Source of the DNA: Desulfovibrio sp.
GTDB taxonomy: Bacteria; Desulfobacterota; Desulfovibrionia; Desulfovibrionales; Desulfovibrionaceae
Length of the DNA stretch: 23,897 nucleotides
Direction of reading: 5' to 3'
NCBI RefSeq assembly: GCF_019424165.1
Contig: NZ_JAHZAA010000029.1
Coordinates: 7,677-31,573 of the forward strand
In this document: positions 1-8,047 of the stretch, piece after piece
Position numbering within the stretch: the stretch's first letter is position 1
How the letters are laid out: each line of letters starts with the position of its first letter
Program-made: the position numbers and the translations under genes
The notes under the pieces: model-generated
What the model was told of the DNA's origin: nothing
What the model saw: the letters and a program-made list of their open reading frames with translations, nothing else
Database searches by the model: none

Positions 1-244
1 AATGGCGATGGGCATTGCTTTTGCCTCTGTTGCAGGGAAAGAATGAAAGGAAGCCGCCGGATTGCGAATATGCCCGGCGACAGGCACTGCCTGGATACCG
101 CAGCCGTTACCGGCAAAATTTGAAACAAAGTCGATCCATAGCACCAAAGGTCTACGGGGGCAAGGGGCTTTTGCCCATGGCGGGCGGCTGCGGGCCGTTG
201 CCTGCCATCGCAGAAAAGAGGCGAGCAGTGCCTTCAGGCAGTGC
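1..244. other. Window edge, no gene recognised
   Basis: I see no convincing gene here. The open frames are short and show no family motifs. A small inverted repeat, GGGCAA at 158-163 and TTGCCC at 171-176, lies downstream of the minus-strand sensor gene. It has no T-tract on either strand, so it is at best a weak 3' end structure. I read the minus strand past the sensor stop for a lost EAL domain and found no EAL-like sequence. Confidence 0.4.
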
Positions 245-1726
245 TCAGCGATTGAGATACAGGGCTTCTTCGCAGATTTCTTCGGAGTAAAAGCGCAGGG
301 TGCTTGTTTCAAAGGTTTTTGCCACCTGCATGGCGATGCCCGCCCTGTTGAGCATGTCCATAAAGGTAAGGTCTTTTTCTTCAATCATGTCCGTAGTGTA
401 CACGCCGGCGTACAGGCGGAAGGGAAAAACCTGTGAAAAACGGTATGCGCCGTGCTCGACCTCTTGCGCGGCATCAGAAAATCTTTCTGCCAGATCCTGG
501 CAGTTTGCGAAAGGCAGAATGCCCGCGAACGTGTTGTCGACAATGTGATAACGCCTGGTAAGCGGTCCTTGCGGCCAGCCCTTCAGCATGCGGGCGATGC
601 GCCGCAGTTCGTTGTTGCCGGCCTCTTTGCCGAGTATTTTGTTGTAAAGGGTAAAATTTTTGATGTCCGCCAGCCAGATGGCGAATGTAATGTCCGGATT
701 GTTGTGCAGCAGGGCAGTGCCTTCCAGGCGGAAGCTGTGATTGGCGAGAGCGTCGGTCAGAAGGCTGGTAAGCGCCATGCTTTGCAGTTGGCGGTCTTTA
801 TCTGCATTTTGGCAATGCACGCGCCAGGCGAGAAGCAGAAAAACAAGCAAAGCCAGAATGATTGCCACGCCTCCTCCGTATAAAAGAGGACGAGGAACCA
901 GCGCCAGGTCGTCGAGAGGGGCTGAACAGAAAAGAAACCAGCCGTTATGAATAATGGGGTCAAAGGCTGCCAGGTGCTGCTTGTCGCCGGTTTTATAAAG
1001 AAAATAGTTTCTGCGGTTGCCGCCAAGGTCGGCGCGCACCGCATCAAGATCGCCCTTGCTCATTTGACCGAGGTTGAAAATGCTGGCTGCCGTGCCAGTG
1101 GTATTTGTGCCGGAGCGCAGCACAAAATGCCCGGTGGCATCGATTATGCCTGCAAAGCCGGTAGCCTTGAAAAGGGGTTCGTCCAGGATGTCCAGCAGGT
1201 CTTCTGCCCTAATGACGCCGACCAGAACGCCAATGACGCTGCCTTCCTGCTCCACGGGAACAGCGCAGTAGATGACCTGCCCCTGCCCGTGGGGATCTTT
1301 GCGCGGAGACGAAAAGAACGCCCGCCCTGCAATGGCGTTGCGAAAAAAATCTTCATCCGAGAAATCCGTATGCTGATGTGGGGGGCCGCTTTTATCTATC
1401 ATGGCAGCCATGCCGGAAGTATCAGCCATGCCTATTCGTATAAAGCTTCTGTTGCTATTCAGTTCTTTGAACAGTGCAGAGGTTTCTTGTTGCGGCATGT
1501 ACACTACGGCGGTGGACAGCCCGCGTAGCGCCTGAAAGTTCTGAGTTAACTTTCGCTGCAAGAGCACCCGTAGCTGGCTTGTTGTTTCATAGAGATGAAG
1601 TATGCTTGTCTGTTCTATCTGCCATGTGGCATTGCGTAATAGAATCAAGCTGCAAACAAGAAAAATGCCGCTCACAAGAAAGGCAATAGCGTAGATTTTT
1701 TTTGTTTGCTGTTGGCTTCTGTACAT
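245..1726 (-). CDS. Membrane sensor with extracytoplasmic Cache-like domain and degenerate GGDEF domain
   Basis: The 493-residue protein has a short cytoplasmic start, a membrane helix at about 11-30, an extracytoplasmic region at about 31-280 that looks like a double-Cache ligand sensor, a second helix at about 282-301, and a cytoplasmic domain at about 318-483. That last domain has the GGDEF fold pattern (WLADIKNF near 351-358), but the catalytic loop reads VDNTF at 396-400. It should therefore not make cyclic di-GMP. It may act as a receptor or scaffold. The sequence ends in RFYSEE...LNR, which resembles the linker that usually leads into an EAL domain, but a TGA stop follows and no EAL is present. 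The start is the ATG at 1726 (minus strand), with AAGG six bases upstream. The gene is divergent from ech. The domain calls come from reading motifs; the ligand is unknown. Confidence 0.8.
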   Translation of the reverse strand: MYRSQQQTKKIYAIAFLVSGIFLVCSLILLRNATWQIEQTSILHLYETTSQLRVLLQRKLTQNFQALRGLSTAVVYMPQQETSALFKELNSNRSFIRIGMADTSGMAAMIDKSGPPHQHTDFSDEDFFRNAIAGRAFFSSPRKDPHGQGQVIYCAVPVEQEGSVIGVLVGVIRAEDLLDILDEPLFKATGFAGIIDATGHFVLRSGTNTTGTAASIFNLGQMSKGDLDAVRADLGGNRRNYFLYKTGDKQHLAAFDPIIHNGWFLFCSAPLDDLALVPRPLLYGGGVAIILALLVFLLLAWRVHCQNADKDRQLQSMALTSLLTDALANHSFRLEGTALLHNNPDITFAIWLADIKNFTLYNKILGKEAGNNELRRIARMLKGWPQGPLTRRYHIVDNTFAGILPFANCQDLAERFSDAAQEVEHGAYRFSQVFPFRLYAGVYTTDMIEEKDLTFMDMLNRAGIAMQVAKTFETSTLRFYSEEICEEALYLNR

Positions 1727-1756
1727 ACCATGCCTTTTGATAGAATGATGCTTTAC

Positions 1757-1785
1757 AGTTAATACCTTAATCTATTATTTGGCAA
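1757..1785 (-). promoter_or_regulatory. Candidate sigma70-type promoter for the sensor gene
   Basis: On the minus strand, TTGCCA (1785-1780) is followed after 17 bases by TTAACT (1762-1757). This lies about 30 bases upstream of the ATG. The match is moderate and AT-rich DNA gives many such hits. Confidence 0.25.
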
Positions 1786-2249
1786 GTGGCAAAAATCCAC
1801 TCCCCGGCCTTCCTGCCATTTTCTGAAATTTATTATATTTTTCAAGTCTATTTGCACATTTTTTTAGAATTACTCCCTTTCTCCTTACAATTGCCGTTAG
1901 GACCTTGCGTCGCAGGCTATTTGCTTTTTTGTATGTGTCTTATGGCATACTACAGTAACAAAGAACTGTATGTTTATATATGGTTTGTATTGTTTTTAAC
2001 AATAAAGGAAAATATAAAGTATGGATGAAAAATATTGTAAAATATGAATGTAAAATATATTTATATAGATTGAATTTTTCTTTTTTTCATGTATTATTAT
2101 CATTAATTTTTGAATTTATTTGGAAAAATAAAAAATAATCATATTGTGCATTATTAATTATAAATAAAATATGTAGGAAAAATGGTAGTGTAGCTATGGC
2201 GTACTTTTGTAAACTGTTTGGTCAATGAATGGTGTGTTTTTCTTTCTTA

Positions 2250-2278
2250 TTGACGCAAAAATTGAGTTCGTTTAACTC
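2250..2278 (+). promoter_or_regulatory. Candidate sigma70-type promoter for the ech operon
   Basis: TTGACG at 2250-2255 is followed after 17 bases by TAACTC at 2273-2278. The -35 element is a 5/6 match and the spacing is ideal, but the -10 element is weaker. It would give a leader of roughly 105-110 bases before the echA ATG. Confidence 0.4.
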
Positions 2279-2331
2279 TAGTAGGTGTATATTGCATTGG
2301 AAAGGCAAGGAGGAAACATCTTAATTTTATG

Positions 2332-2375
2332 TTGTGAGGGGATTACCACAGGGTGAAGTTTTTCACAGCTCACAA
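2332..2375. promoter_or_regulatory. Cluster of CRP/HcpR-like half sites upstream of echA
   Basis: TTGTGA at 2332-2337 and TCACAA at 2370-2375 form an outer inverted pair. Between them GTGA (2353-2356), six bases, then TCAC (2363-2366) reproduces the GTGA-N6-TCAC core recognised by CRP/FNR family regulators such as CRP and HcpR. HcpR sites of the TTGTGA-N6-TCACAA type are described for sulfate reducers. The cluster lies downstream of the candidate promoter, which would fit repression. It is a motif match only. Confidence 0.35.
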
Positions 2376-2393
2376 TATAGTGGGGCAAAAATT

Positions 2394-4349
2394 ATGAATA
2401 CACTTGTTTTTTGCTGTGTGGCGCTGCCATTTGCTGTGGCGCTTGTTCTGTATTTCACACAGCTTGACCGCACCCGCAAGCTTCTCGTGCCTGCAGCGGT
2501 TGCGGTGATGGCTCTGGCTGCCGTGATCATGGGTGCTCACGGAACGTTCCGACTTGAGGCTGAAACATTTATGGGCCTTCCGCTGGACAGCCTGTTCAGT
2601 CTGCTGGATCTTTTGCTGCTGCTCTATATTCTGGGCCTGGGCTGGAAGCTGGGCAGCCGTGCGGTCATGGGCATGACCGCATTGCAATTGATAGGCCTGC
2701 TTTACCTCAAGTTTGTTCTGGCGGACGGTTCCGCCCCCATTACAGCCTTTGCGCCAGATGGCCTGTCACTCATCATGGTTATCATAATTACTGTGGTGGG
2801 TGGCCTGATCACCATCTACGGCCTGGGCTATATGGATATTCATGAAGAGCACCTGCACCTGCGGGTTTCTCGCAAACCGCGGTTTTTCGCCATTATTTTC
2901 TGCTTTCTTGGGGCGATGAACGGCCTTGTGCTTTCAAACAATCTTTCGTGGATGTTCTTTTTCTGGGAAGTCACGACCTTGTGTTCCTACCTGTTGATCA
3001 GTCACGATCAAACACAGGAAGCCAATGCCAACGCCTACCGCGCGTTGTGGATGAACGTTCTTGGCGGGCTTGCCTTTGTTTCCGCCATGCTTTTCATCCA
3101 GAAGAGCCTTGGCACACTGTCCACTGAAGTTGTACTGCACAAGATGACAGCCATGGATGTGAAAACCACTGCCATGCTGCTGCCGTTTGCCTTTTTCTGC
3201 CTGGCGGCCTTTACCAAGTCGGCGCAGGTTCCCTTTGAAAGCTGGCTGTGCGGCGCCATGGTGGCTCCCACCCCGGTTTCGGCCCTGCTGCACTCGGCCA
3301 CTATGGTCAAGGCGGGCACATACCTGTTGCTGCGCATGGCCCCGGCCTTCGCTGACACCACCATGTCGACCATTGTGGCGCTTTTTGGCGCATTCACTTT
3401 TGTAGGCACATGCATTCTGGCGGTCAGCCAAAGTAATGCCAAAAAAATTCTGGCATACTCAACCATTGCCAACCTGGGGCTTATCATCGCCTGTGTGGGT
3501 ATAAACACGGCGGCGTCCATGATGGCGGCCACCACCATCATCATCTACCACTCGGTCTCCAAGGGCCTGCTCTTCATGTGCGTGGGCGCCATTGAACAGC
3601 GCATCGGCTCCAGAGATATTGAAGACATGCGCGGCCTGTACAGCAAGATGCCCCGCACGGCCATCATTACGGCCATTGGCATCTTTACCATGATGCTGCC
3701 GCCTTTCGGCATGCTCATAGGCAAGTGGATGGCTATCGAAGCGATTGCCCGCGCCACACAGGCCATGACCCCCATCATTTTCTTCATTGCCCTCGGCTCG
3801 GCCTTTACGGTGCTGTTCTGGGCGCGGTGGGCTGGCATACTCGTGTCTTCGGCCAACCTGCATGACCGGCCGCCTCACGGCAATCCCAAGCCCACGGTCA
3901 TGTTTGCCCTGCGCTCGCTCTGCGGGCTTGCCGTGGTGTTTTCCTTTATTTCGCCGCTGGTGCTGGAAACATTTGTCGAGCCTTCTGTGGCCGGCGTATA
4001 CGCCCGCCTTGGTCTCAAGACCGAGGGCTTCATACCCGGCGCATCGCTTACGGGTGGAGCGGGCTATTTCTGGATTTACCTGCTCTTCATCCTGCTTGGC
4101 CTGGGGGCCTGGATTGCCTGGAGGGCCGCCAGAAAGGTCTCCAACTCGGCGCATTCCCAGCCCTATTTCTCGGGGCTGACGCAGGAACAGGCGGGACAGA
4201 TCGGCTTCAAGGGCCCCATGAATGCCTTTGAACCCGTGCGTCTGTCCAACTTTTACCTGGCCCAGTACTTTGGCGAAGGCACTATCACACGGGCCATTGA
4301 TATTATATCCACGGCCTTTCTCATCGTTCTGGTAGGAGGTCTGCTCTAA
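2394..4349 (+). CDS. echA: Ech hydrogenase subunit A, NuoL/MrpA-type ion-translocating membrane subunit
   Basis: This 651-residue polytopic protein of the NuoL/MrpA antiporter family is the main ion-pumping subunit of the hydrogenase. Visible family features are the helix glutamate in FFFWEVTTLCSYLL (E192), the lysine in FTKSAQVPFESWL (K275), APTPVSALLHSATMVKAG with K306, and a C-terminal membrane segment. The frame is open from a GTG at 2334. I chose ATG 2394 because GGGG lies about 9 bases upstream and the protein then begins directly with a membrane helix (MNTLVFCCVALPF). The extra 20 residues from the GTG are hydrophilic. It is the first gene of the ech operon, and its stop overlaps the echB ATG by one base (TAATG). 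Confidence 0.93.
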   Translation: MNTLVFCCVALPFAVALVLYFTQLDRTRKLLVPAAVAVMALAAVIMGAHGTFRLEAETFMGLPLDSLFSLLDLLLLLYILGLGWKLGSRAVMGMTALQLIGLLYLKFVLADGSAPITAFAPDGLSLIMVIIITVVGGLITIYGLGYMDIHEEHLHLRVSRKPRFFAIIFCFLGAMNGLVLSNNLSWMFFFWEVTTLCSYLLISHDQTQEANANAYRALWMNVLGGLAFVSAMLFIQKSLGTLSTEVVLHKMTAMDVKTTAMLLPFAFFCLAAFTKSAQVPFESWLCGAMVAPTPVSALLHSATMVKAGTYLLLRMAPAFADTTMSTIVALFGAFTFVGTCILAVSQSNAKKILAYSTIANLGLIIACVGINTAASMMAATTIIIYHSVSKGLLFMCVGAIEQRIGSRDIEDMRGLYSKMPRTAIITAIGIFTMMLPPFGMLIGKWMAIEAIARATQAMTPIIFFIALGSAFTVLFWARWAGILVSSANLHDRPPHGNPKPTVMFALRSLCGLAVVFSFISPLVLETFVEPSVAGVYARLGLKTEGFIPGASLTGGAGYFWIYLLFILLGLGAWIAWRAARKVSNSAHSQPYFSGLTQEQAGQIGFKGPMNAFEPVRLSNFYLAQYFGEGTITRAIDIISTAFLIVLVGGLL

Positions 4350-5200
4350 TGCTGTCCATCCTCAGTGCTGTCGGCGGATTGATATTGTCGCCCCTGGTGG
4401 GGGGCCTGCTTACCGGGGTTGACCGCCGTCTCACGGCGCGCTTGCAGTCGCGCGTGGGGCCGCCCCTGCTTCAGCCTTTTTACGATGTTTTCAAACTGTT
4501 CGGCAAAGAAGCCAGCGTAACCAATGCCTGGCTTGTATTCAGCGCCTATATGACGCTGATCTCCTCGGCATTGGCCCTGCTCATATTCTTTATGGGCGGC
4601 GACCTGCTGCTGCTTTTCTTCGTGCTCACTGTGGGCGCTGTTTTTCAGGTGGTGGGCGCCCTGTGCGTTCCTTCGCCCTACAGCAACGTGGGCGCACAGC
4701 GCGAGCTTCTGCTCATGCTGGCCTATGAACCCATACTGATTCTGGTTTTTGTCGGCTTTGCCATGTGCACGGGGTCTTTCTCCATTGAGGCCGTGTTTGC
4801 CCAGGACCAGCCCCTGCTGCTCAAGATGCCCTTGCTGTTTCTGGCGCTGGGCTACGCCCTGACCATCAAGCTGCGCAAGTCGCCCTTTGATATTTCTGCC
4901 AGCCATCACGGTCATCAGGAACTGGTAAAGGGCGTGCAGACCGAATACTCCGGCCCTTACCTGGGCATCATTGAACTGGCCCACTGGCTTGATCTTGTGC
5001 TCATTCTCGGCTTGTGCGCCATGTTCTGGCACACCAGCGTCATTGGCATGGCCACCCTGGTGGCGGCTTCGCTGTTTACAGAAATCCTCATCGACAATAT
5101 CACCGCCCGGCTTACCTGGCAGTGGATGGTGCAGAAGAGGTCCCTGTTGCTTGGCATGGGGCTGGCCCTGGTTAATCTTTTATGGCTGTACGTGGCGTAA
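4349..5200 (+). CDS. echB: Ech hydrogenase subunit B, NuoH-like membrane anchor
   Basis: The 283-residue membrane protein is homologous to NuoH/HycD. It ties the hydrogenase module to the pumping subunit. Family signatures are LQSRVGPPLLQPFYDVFKLF near the N-terminus and SPFDISASHHGHQELVKG followed by TEYSGPYLGIIELAHW, the loop facing the peripheral arm. The length is normal for EchB/HycD. A strong AGGAGG precedes the ATG, which overlaps the echA stop codon, so translation is probably coupled. Confidence 0.93.
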   Translation: MLSILSAVGGLILSPLVGGLLTGVDRRLTARLQSRVGPPLLQPFYDVFKLFGKEASVTNAWLVFSAYMTLISSALALLIFFMGGDLLLLFFVLTVGAVFQVVGALCVPSPYSNVGAQRELLLMLAYEPILILVFVGFAMCTGSFSIEAVFAQDQPLLLKMPLLFLALGYALTIKLRKSPFDISASHHGHQELVKGVQTEYSGPYLGIIELAHWLDLVLILGLCAMFWHTSVIGMATLVAASLFTEILIDNITARLTWQWMVQKRSLLLGMGLALVNLLWLYVA

Positions 5201-5212
5201 GGAGGCAGGCAT

Positions 5213-5770
5213 ATGGGTTTTGTAGACAAAATGATAAAGCGGAGCCGACTCAAGTCGCCATGGATTGTCCATTTTGACTGCGGTTCCTGCAATGGTTGTG
5301 ATATCGAGGTCTTGGCCTGCCTCACGCCCATGTATGATGTTGAGCGGTTCGGCGTGGTCAATGCGGGCAATCCCAAGCATGCGGACGTATTGCTGGTGAC
5401 CGGTACGGTAAACCACCGTAACCGCCACGTGCTCAAGCAGATCTACGAGCAGATGCCTTCTCCCAAGGCCGTCATTTCGCTCGGTGCCTGCAACCTTTCC
5501 GGCGGCGTTTTTAAAGACACCTACAATGTGCTTAACGGTGCGCATAACGTCATTCCCGTTGACGTGTTTGTGCCGGGCTGCCCGCCCAAACCTGAAGCCA
5601 TCATTGATGGCGTGGTGGAAGCTCTGGGCGTGTTGAAAGCCAAGATGGGCATGGGCCCCGTGCCCCAGGCAACGTTCATGCCCGGCGACGAAGATGGAAC
5701 GCCCGCTGGCGCCAGGGACGAGGAAGCCCCCGCTTCTGAAGACGACAAGTCATTGCAAAACGCGGGTTAG
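5213..5770 (+). CDS. echC: Ech hydrogenase small subunit, NuoB-like [4Fe-4S] protein
   Basis: The 185-residue protein carries the proximal iron-sulfur cluster next to the [NiFe] site. Cysteines lie at CGSCNGC (C23, C26, C29), GACNLSGG (C93) and VPGCPPKPE (C123), the pattern of Ech/Coo-type small subunits and NuoB. There is no Tat signal, so it faces the cytoplasm. The last 35 or so residues form an acidic, Pro/Ala-rich tail (GDEDG...EEAPASEDD) that is not part of the conserved fold. AAGGAGG precedes the ATG, 12 bases after the echB stop. Confidence 0.93.
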   Translation: MGFVDKMIKRSRLKSPWIVHFDCGSCNGCDIEVLACLTPMYDVERFGVVNAGNPKHADVLLVTGTVNHRNRHVLKQIYEQMPSPKAVISLGACNLSGGVFKDTYNVLNGAHNVIPVDVFVPGCPPKPEAIIDGVVEALGVLKAKMGMGPVPQATFMPGDEDGTPAGARDEEAPASEDDKSLQNAG

Positions 5771-5788
5771 CCCGGAAAGGATAAAGCC

Positions 5789-6256
5789 ATGTTTTTTGAA
5801 GCCAAAGACGTGACGCCCGATACGCTGCTTGCTGAAGTGCAGCGCCTGGCTAACGCCAAATGCCGGTTTGTCACCATGTCGCAGACGGTGGTTGATGAAA
5901 ATACCCTGCGGCTGTTCTACCATTTTGATGAAAACCTCACCATGTCCGACCTGCGGCACAATCCGGAAATGTGCGTGTGGTCGCCAACGGACGCCAAAGG
6001 CATGGTGCATCTGCGTATGGATGTGGACAGGAATATGCCCATCCCGAGCATCAGTTCCATATACTTTTGCGCGGTATTGATTGAAAACGAGACCCAGGAC
6101 CAGTTTGGTGTGCGTTTTGCCGGTCTGCCGCTGGACTATCAGGGCGGTATGTATCTGGAAGGCGAAGTGACCCACGCCCCGTACTTCACCATGACCACGG
6201 TCCGGCGTCCCGCCGCGGCTGCCAAGGCAGAGCCCGCCAAAGGAGATCAGGCATGA
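5789..6256 (+). CDS. echD: Ech hydrogenase subunit D, NuoC-like
   Basis: The 155-residue protein resembles the NuoC/30-kDa subunit, a non-cofactor structural component of the peripheral arm. The recognisable core is ENETQDQFGVRFAGLPLDYQ near residues 95-115, followed by a short Ala/Pro tail. AAAGGA precedes the ATG. The stop overlaps the echE start as ATGA at 6253-6256, indicating translational coupling. Confidence 0.9.
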   Translation: MFFEAKDVTPDTLLAEVQRLANAKCRFVTMSQTVVDENTLRLFYHFDENLTMSDLRHNPEMCVWSPTDAKGMVHLRMDVDRNMPIPSISSIYFCAVLIENETQDQFGVRFAGLPLDYQGGMYLEGEVTHAPYFTMTTVRRPAAAAKAEPAKGDQA

Positions 6257-7335
6257 GCAACCGCACCACAGTCATTCCTTTCGGGCCGCAGCACCCCGTG
6301 TTGCCCGAGCCGCTGCACATCAAGTTTGTGGTGGAGGACGAAACCGTTGTCGGGGCCATTCCTCAGCTTGGCTTTGTGCACCGTGGGCTTGAAAGCCTTG
6401 TGCGCACCAAAGACTACAACCAGATGGTCTTTGTGGTGGAACGCATCTGCGGCATCTGTTCCTGCATTCACGCCAACTGCTATTGCAACGCCCTTGAAAA
6501 CATGATGGGCATCACGGCTCCGCCGCGCGCCCAGTTTCTGCGGGTTATCTGGTCAGAACTGCACCGCATCCATTCACATCTTCTCTGGCTGGGCCTTTTT
6601 GCCGATGCCTTTGGTTTCGAAAGTGTATTCCAGCAGTTCTGGCGTATCCGCGAACATGTTATGGATATCTGCGAAGCCACGGCGGGCAACCGCGTTATTC
6701 TGTCGGTCAACGTGGTGGGCGGCGTGCGCCGCGACCTGGCGCCCGATCAGATTCGCTGGATGCTCGGTCGGCTTGATGAATTGCAAAAGGGCATGCGTGA
6801 GCTCACAACCACCATGCTGGACGACTATACCGTGCAGGAACGTACGCGCGGCATAGGCTATCTCAGTAAAGACGATGCCCGGTTGCTGGGCGCAGCCGGG
6901 CCGACCCTTCGCGGCAGCGGCTGGGAAATCGACGAGCGTATGCACGGTTATGCCGCCTACAATGACCTTAACTTCATTCCGGTTGTCGAGCATGATGGCG
7001 ACTGCTACGCCCGTGCCAAGGTACGCTTCTACGAAGTGCTGCATGCTATGGACCTTATCCGCGAGGCGTTGAACCGTCTGCCGGAAAGCGAGCTTACGGT
7101 AAAGGTTCCCGGCAACCCTGACGGCGAAGCTGTTTTCCGGGTGGAGCAGCCCAGGGGCGAACTGTTCTATTACATACGGGCCAACGGAACCAAGTATCTG
7201 GAGCGCATGCGTGTGCGTACGCCCACCTTTGCCAACGTTCCGCCCCTGCTGCACATGTTGCCGGGCTGCAAGCTGCCCGACGTGCCGGTTATTGTGCTCA
7301 GTATCGACCCGTGCATTTCCTGCACAGAGAGGTAG
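6253..7335 (+). CDS. echE: Ech hydrogenase large subunit with [NiFe] active site
   Basis: The 360-residue catalytic subunit performs reversible H2 oxidation / proton reduction with ferredoxin as partner. Both Ni-binding motifs are intact: RICGICSCIH at 64-73 (C66, C69) and DPCISCTER at 352-360 (C354, C357). GPQHPVLPEP at the N-terminus and FVHRGLE are shared with NuoD. The protein ends exactly at the arginine after the second motif, so there is no C-terminal extension of the kind removed by hydrogenase endopeptidases. AAAGGAG precedes the ATG. Maturation genes (hyp) are not in the window. Confidence 0.95.
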   Translation: MSNRTTVIPFGPQHPVLPEPLHIKFVVEDETVVGAIPQLGFVHRGLESLVRTKDYNQMVFVVERICGICSCIHANCYCNALENMMGITAPPRAQFLRVIWSELHRIHSHLLWLGLFADAFGFESVFQQFWRIREHVMDICEATAGNRVILSVNVVGGVRRDLAPDQIRWMLGRLDELQKGMRELTTTMLDDYTVQERTRGIGYLSKDDARLLGAAGPTLRGSGWEIDERMHGYAAYNDLNFIPVVEHDGDCYARAKVRFYEVLHAMDLIREALNRLPESELTVKVPGNPDGEAVFRVEQPRGELFYYIRANGTKYLERMRVRTPTFANVPPLLHMLPGCKLPDVPVIVLSIDPCISCTER

Positions 7336-7338
7336 CCC

Positions 7339-7740
7339 ATGTATATGCTTAAAAACGTGCTGCGCAACCTGTCAGGCAAGCCTGCCACAAGGCTGTATCC
7401 GCTGGAAGAGCGTGAACCTTTTCCGGCCTACAGGGGCGTAATCACCAATGAAGTGGAGAAGTGCATATTCTGCAATAGCTGCGCAAGGGTTTGTCCCACA
7501 GATGCCATTACTGTCGACGCCAAGGCCGGGCATTGGCATTACGACCCTTTCTTGTGCGTGTACTGCTCGGCCTGTGTAGAAAAATGCCCCACAAAGTGCC
7601 TGGTGCAGGTTCCCACGCACCGTAAACCTTCGGTGACCAAATTCCGTGTTCTGCGCACGGGTACGCCGCGCGTTAAAAAATCCGCGGCGGCCAAGAGCAA
7701 GGAAGAAAACGGAACAGAAACAAAGGCCGAAAAAGAGTAG
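7339..7740 (+). CDS. echF: Ech hydrogenase subunit F, two-cluster ferredoxin-like NuoI homolog
   Basis: The 133-residue polyferredoxin is the probable docking and electron-entry subunit for soluble ferredoxin. Two classical [4Fe-4S] motifs are seen: C42, C45, C48, C52 (CIFCNSCARVCP) and C73, C76, C79, C83 (CVYCSACVEKCP). The C-terminal 30 residues are Lys/Glu/Ala-rich and unconserved in appearance. It starts three bases after the echE stop with GAGAGG upstream, and ends the operon ahead of a strong terminator. Confidence 0.93.
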   Translation: MYMLKNVLRNLSGKPATRLYPLEEREPFPAYRGVITNEVEKCIFCNSCARVCPTDAITVDAKAGHWHYDPFLCVYCSACVEKCPTKCLVQVPTHRKPSVTKFRVLRTGTPRVKKSAAAKSKEENGTETKAEKE

Positions 7741-7788
7741 GGCGTGGCATTGGCCGCGCGCAACACATAACGACGCTCTGTTATGATC

Positions 7789-7820
7789 AGCAAAAAGCCG
7801 CCGAGAGGCGGCTTTTTGCT
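7789..7820 (+). terminator. Intrinsic terminator of the ech operon, probably bidirectional
   Basis: A perfect 14-bp stem, AGCAAAAAGCCGCC at 7789-7802 with its complement at 7807-7820, closes a GAGA tetraloop. The stem ends in five A residues and five T residues, so both strands would give a GC hairpin followed by a U-run. It begins 49 bases after echF. Confidence 0.93.
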
Positions 7821-7900
7821 TTGCAGCAGCGGCTGGCGCCGAGGTTCACCCGCCGGATGTGGCCCCATGTGTACGTCGGGCGCCGCAACGGCTTATCTTT

Positions 7901-8047
7901 TTACATTTCTCTGATTACTGCGCGTGCGCAGGCGCCCGCTGACAGCATGGGCGTCACAGCCGTTGCCTTGGGAACAGTGGGGTATTTGTTCTGCTGCACG
8001 GCCTGGTGAGCGTTGTAGCCCTTTACGAATATATATTCTCCAAAGCA
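7901..8047 (-). other. Possible small minus-strand ORF or gene remnant
   Basis: A minus-strand frame is open from 8047 to a TAA at 7901-7903 (48 codons). It encodes KGYNAHQAVQQNKYP and then PKATAVTPMLSAGACARAV, with mostly G or C third positions. This GC-rich island interrupts an otherwise AT-rich gap and converges on the bidirectional terminator at 7789-7820. No ATG heads the frame. GTG at 7999 is in frame, and a GGAG at 8041-8038 stands before a GTA at 8026. I do not recognise the product. It may be a small gene with an unusual start or the decayed 3' end of an older gene. Confidence 0.22.

Larger units (their letters stand above)
1727..2393. other. AT-rich divergent intergenic region between the sensor gene and ech
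   Basis: This 667-base gap is strikingly AT-rich, especially at 2030-2200, compared with the GC-rich genes on both sides. It carries the candidate sensor promoter and the candidate ech promoter with possible regulator sites at its right end. A hydrophobic 80-codon open frame at 1786-2028 has no visible ribosome site or family signature, and I treat it as chance. No RNA gene was recognised. Confidence 0.6.

Noticed and set aside
158..176. Terminator for the sensor gene
   Set aside because: The stem is only six base pairs and no T-run follows on the minus strand.
1786..2028. 80-codon hydrophobic plus-strand frame in the ech upstream region
   Set aside because: It lies in AT-rich DNA, has no ribosome binding site or family motif, and the hydrophobic look follows from T-rich codons.
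2307..2337. Strong AAGGAGG followed by a tiny ATG-TTG-TGA frame before echA
   Set aside because: The spacing from GGAGG to the ATG (15 bases) is too long for normal initiation. A leader-peptide role cannot be supported.
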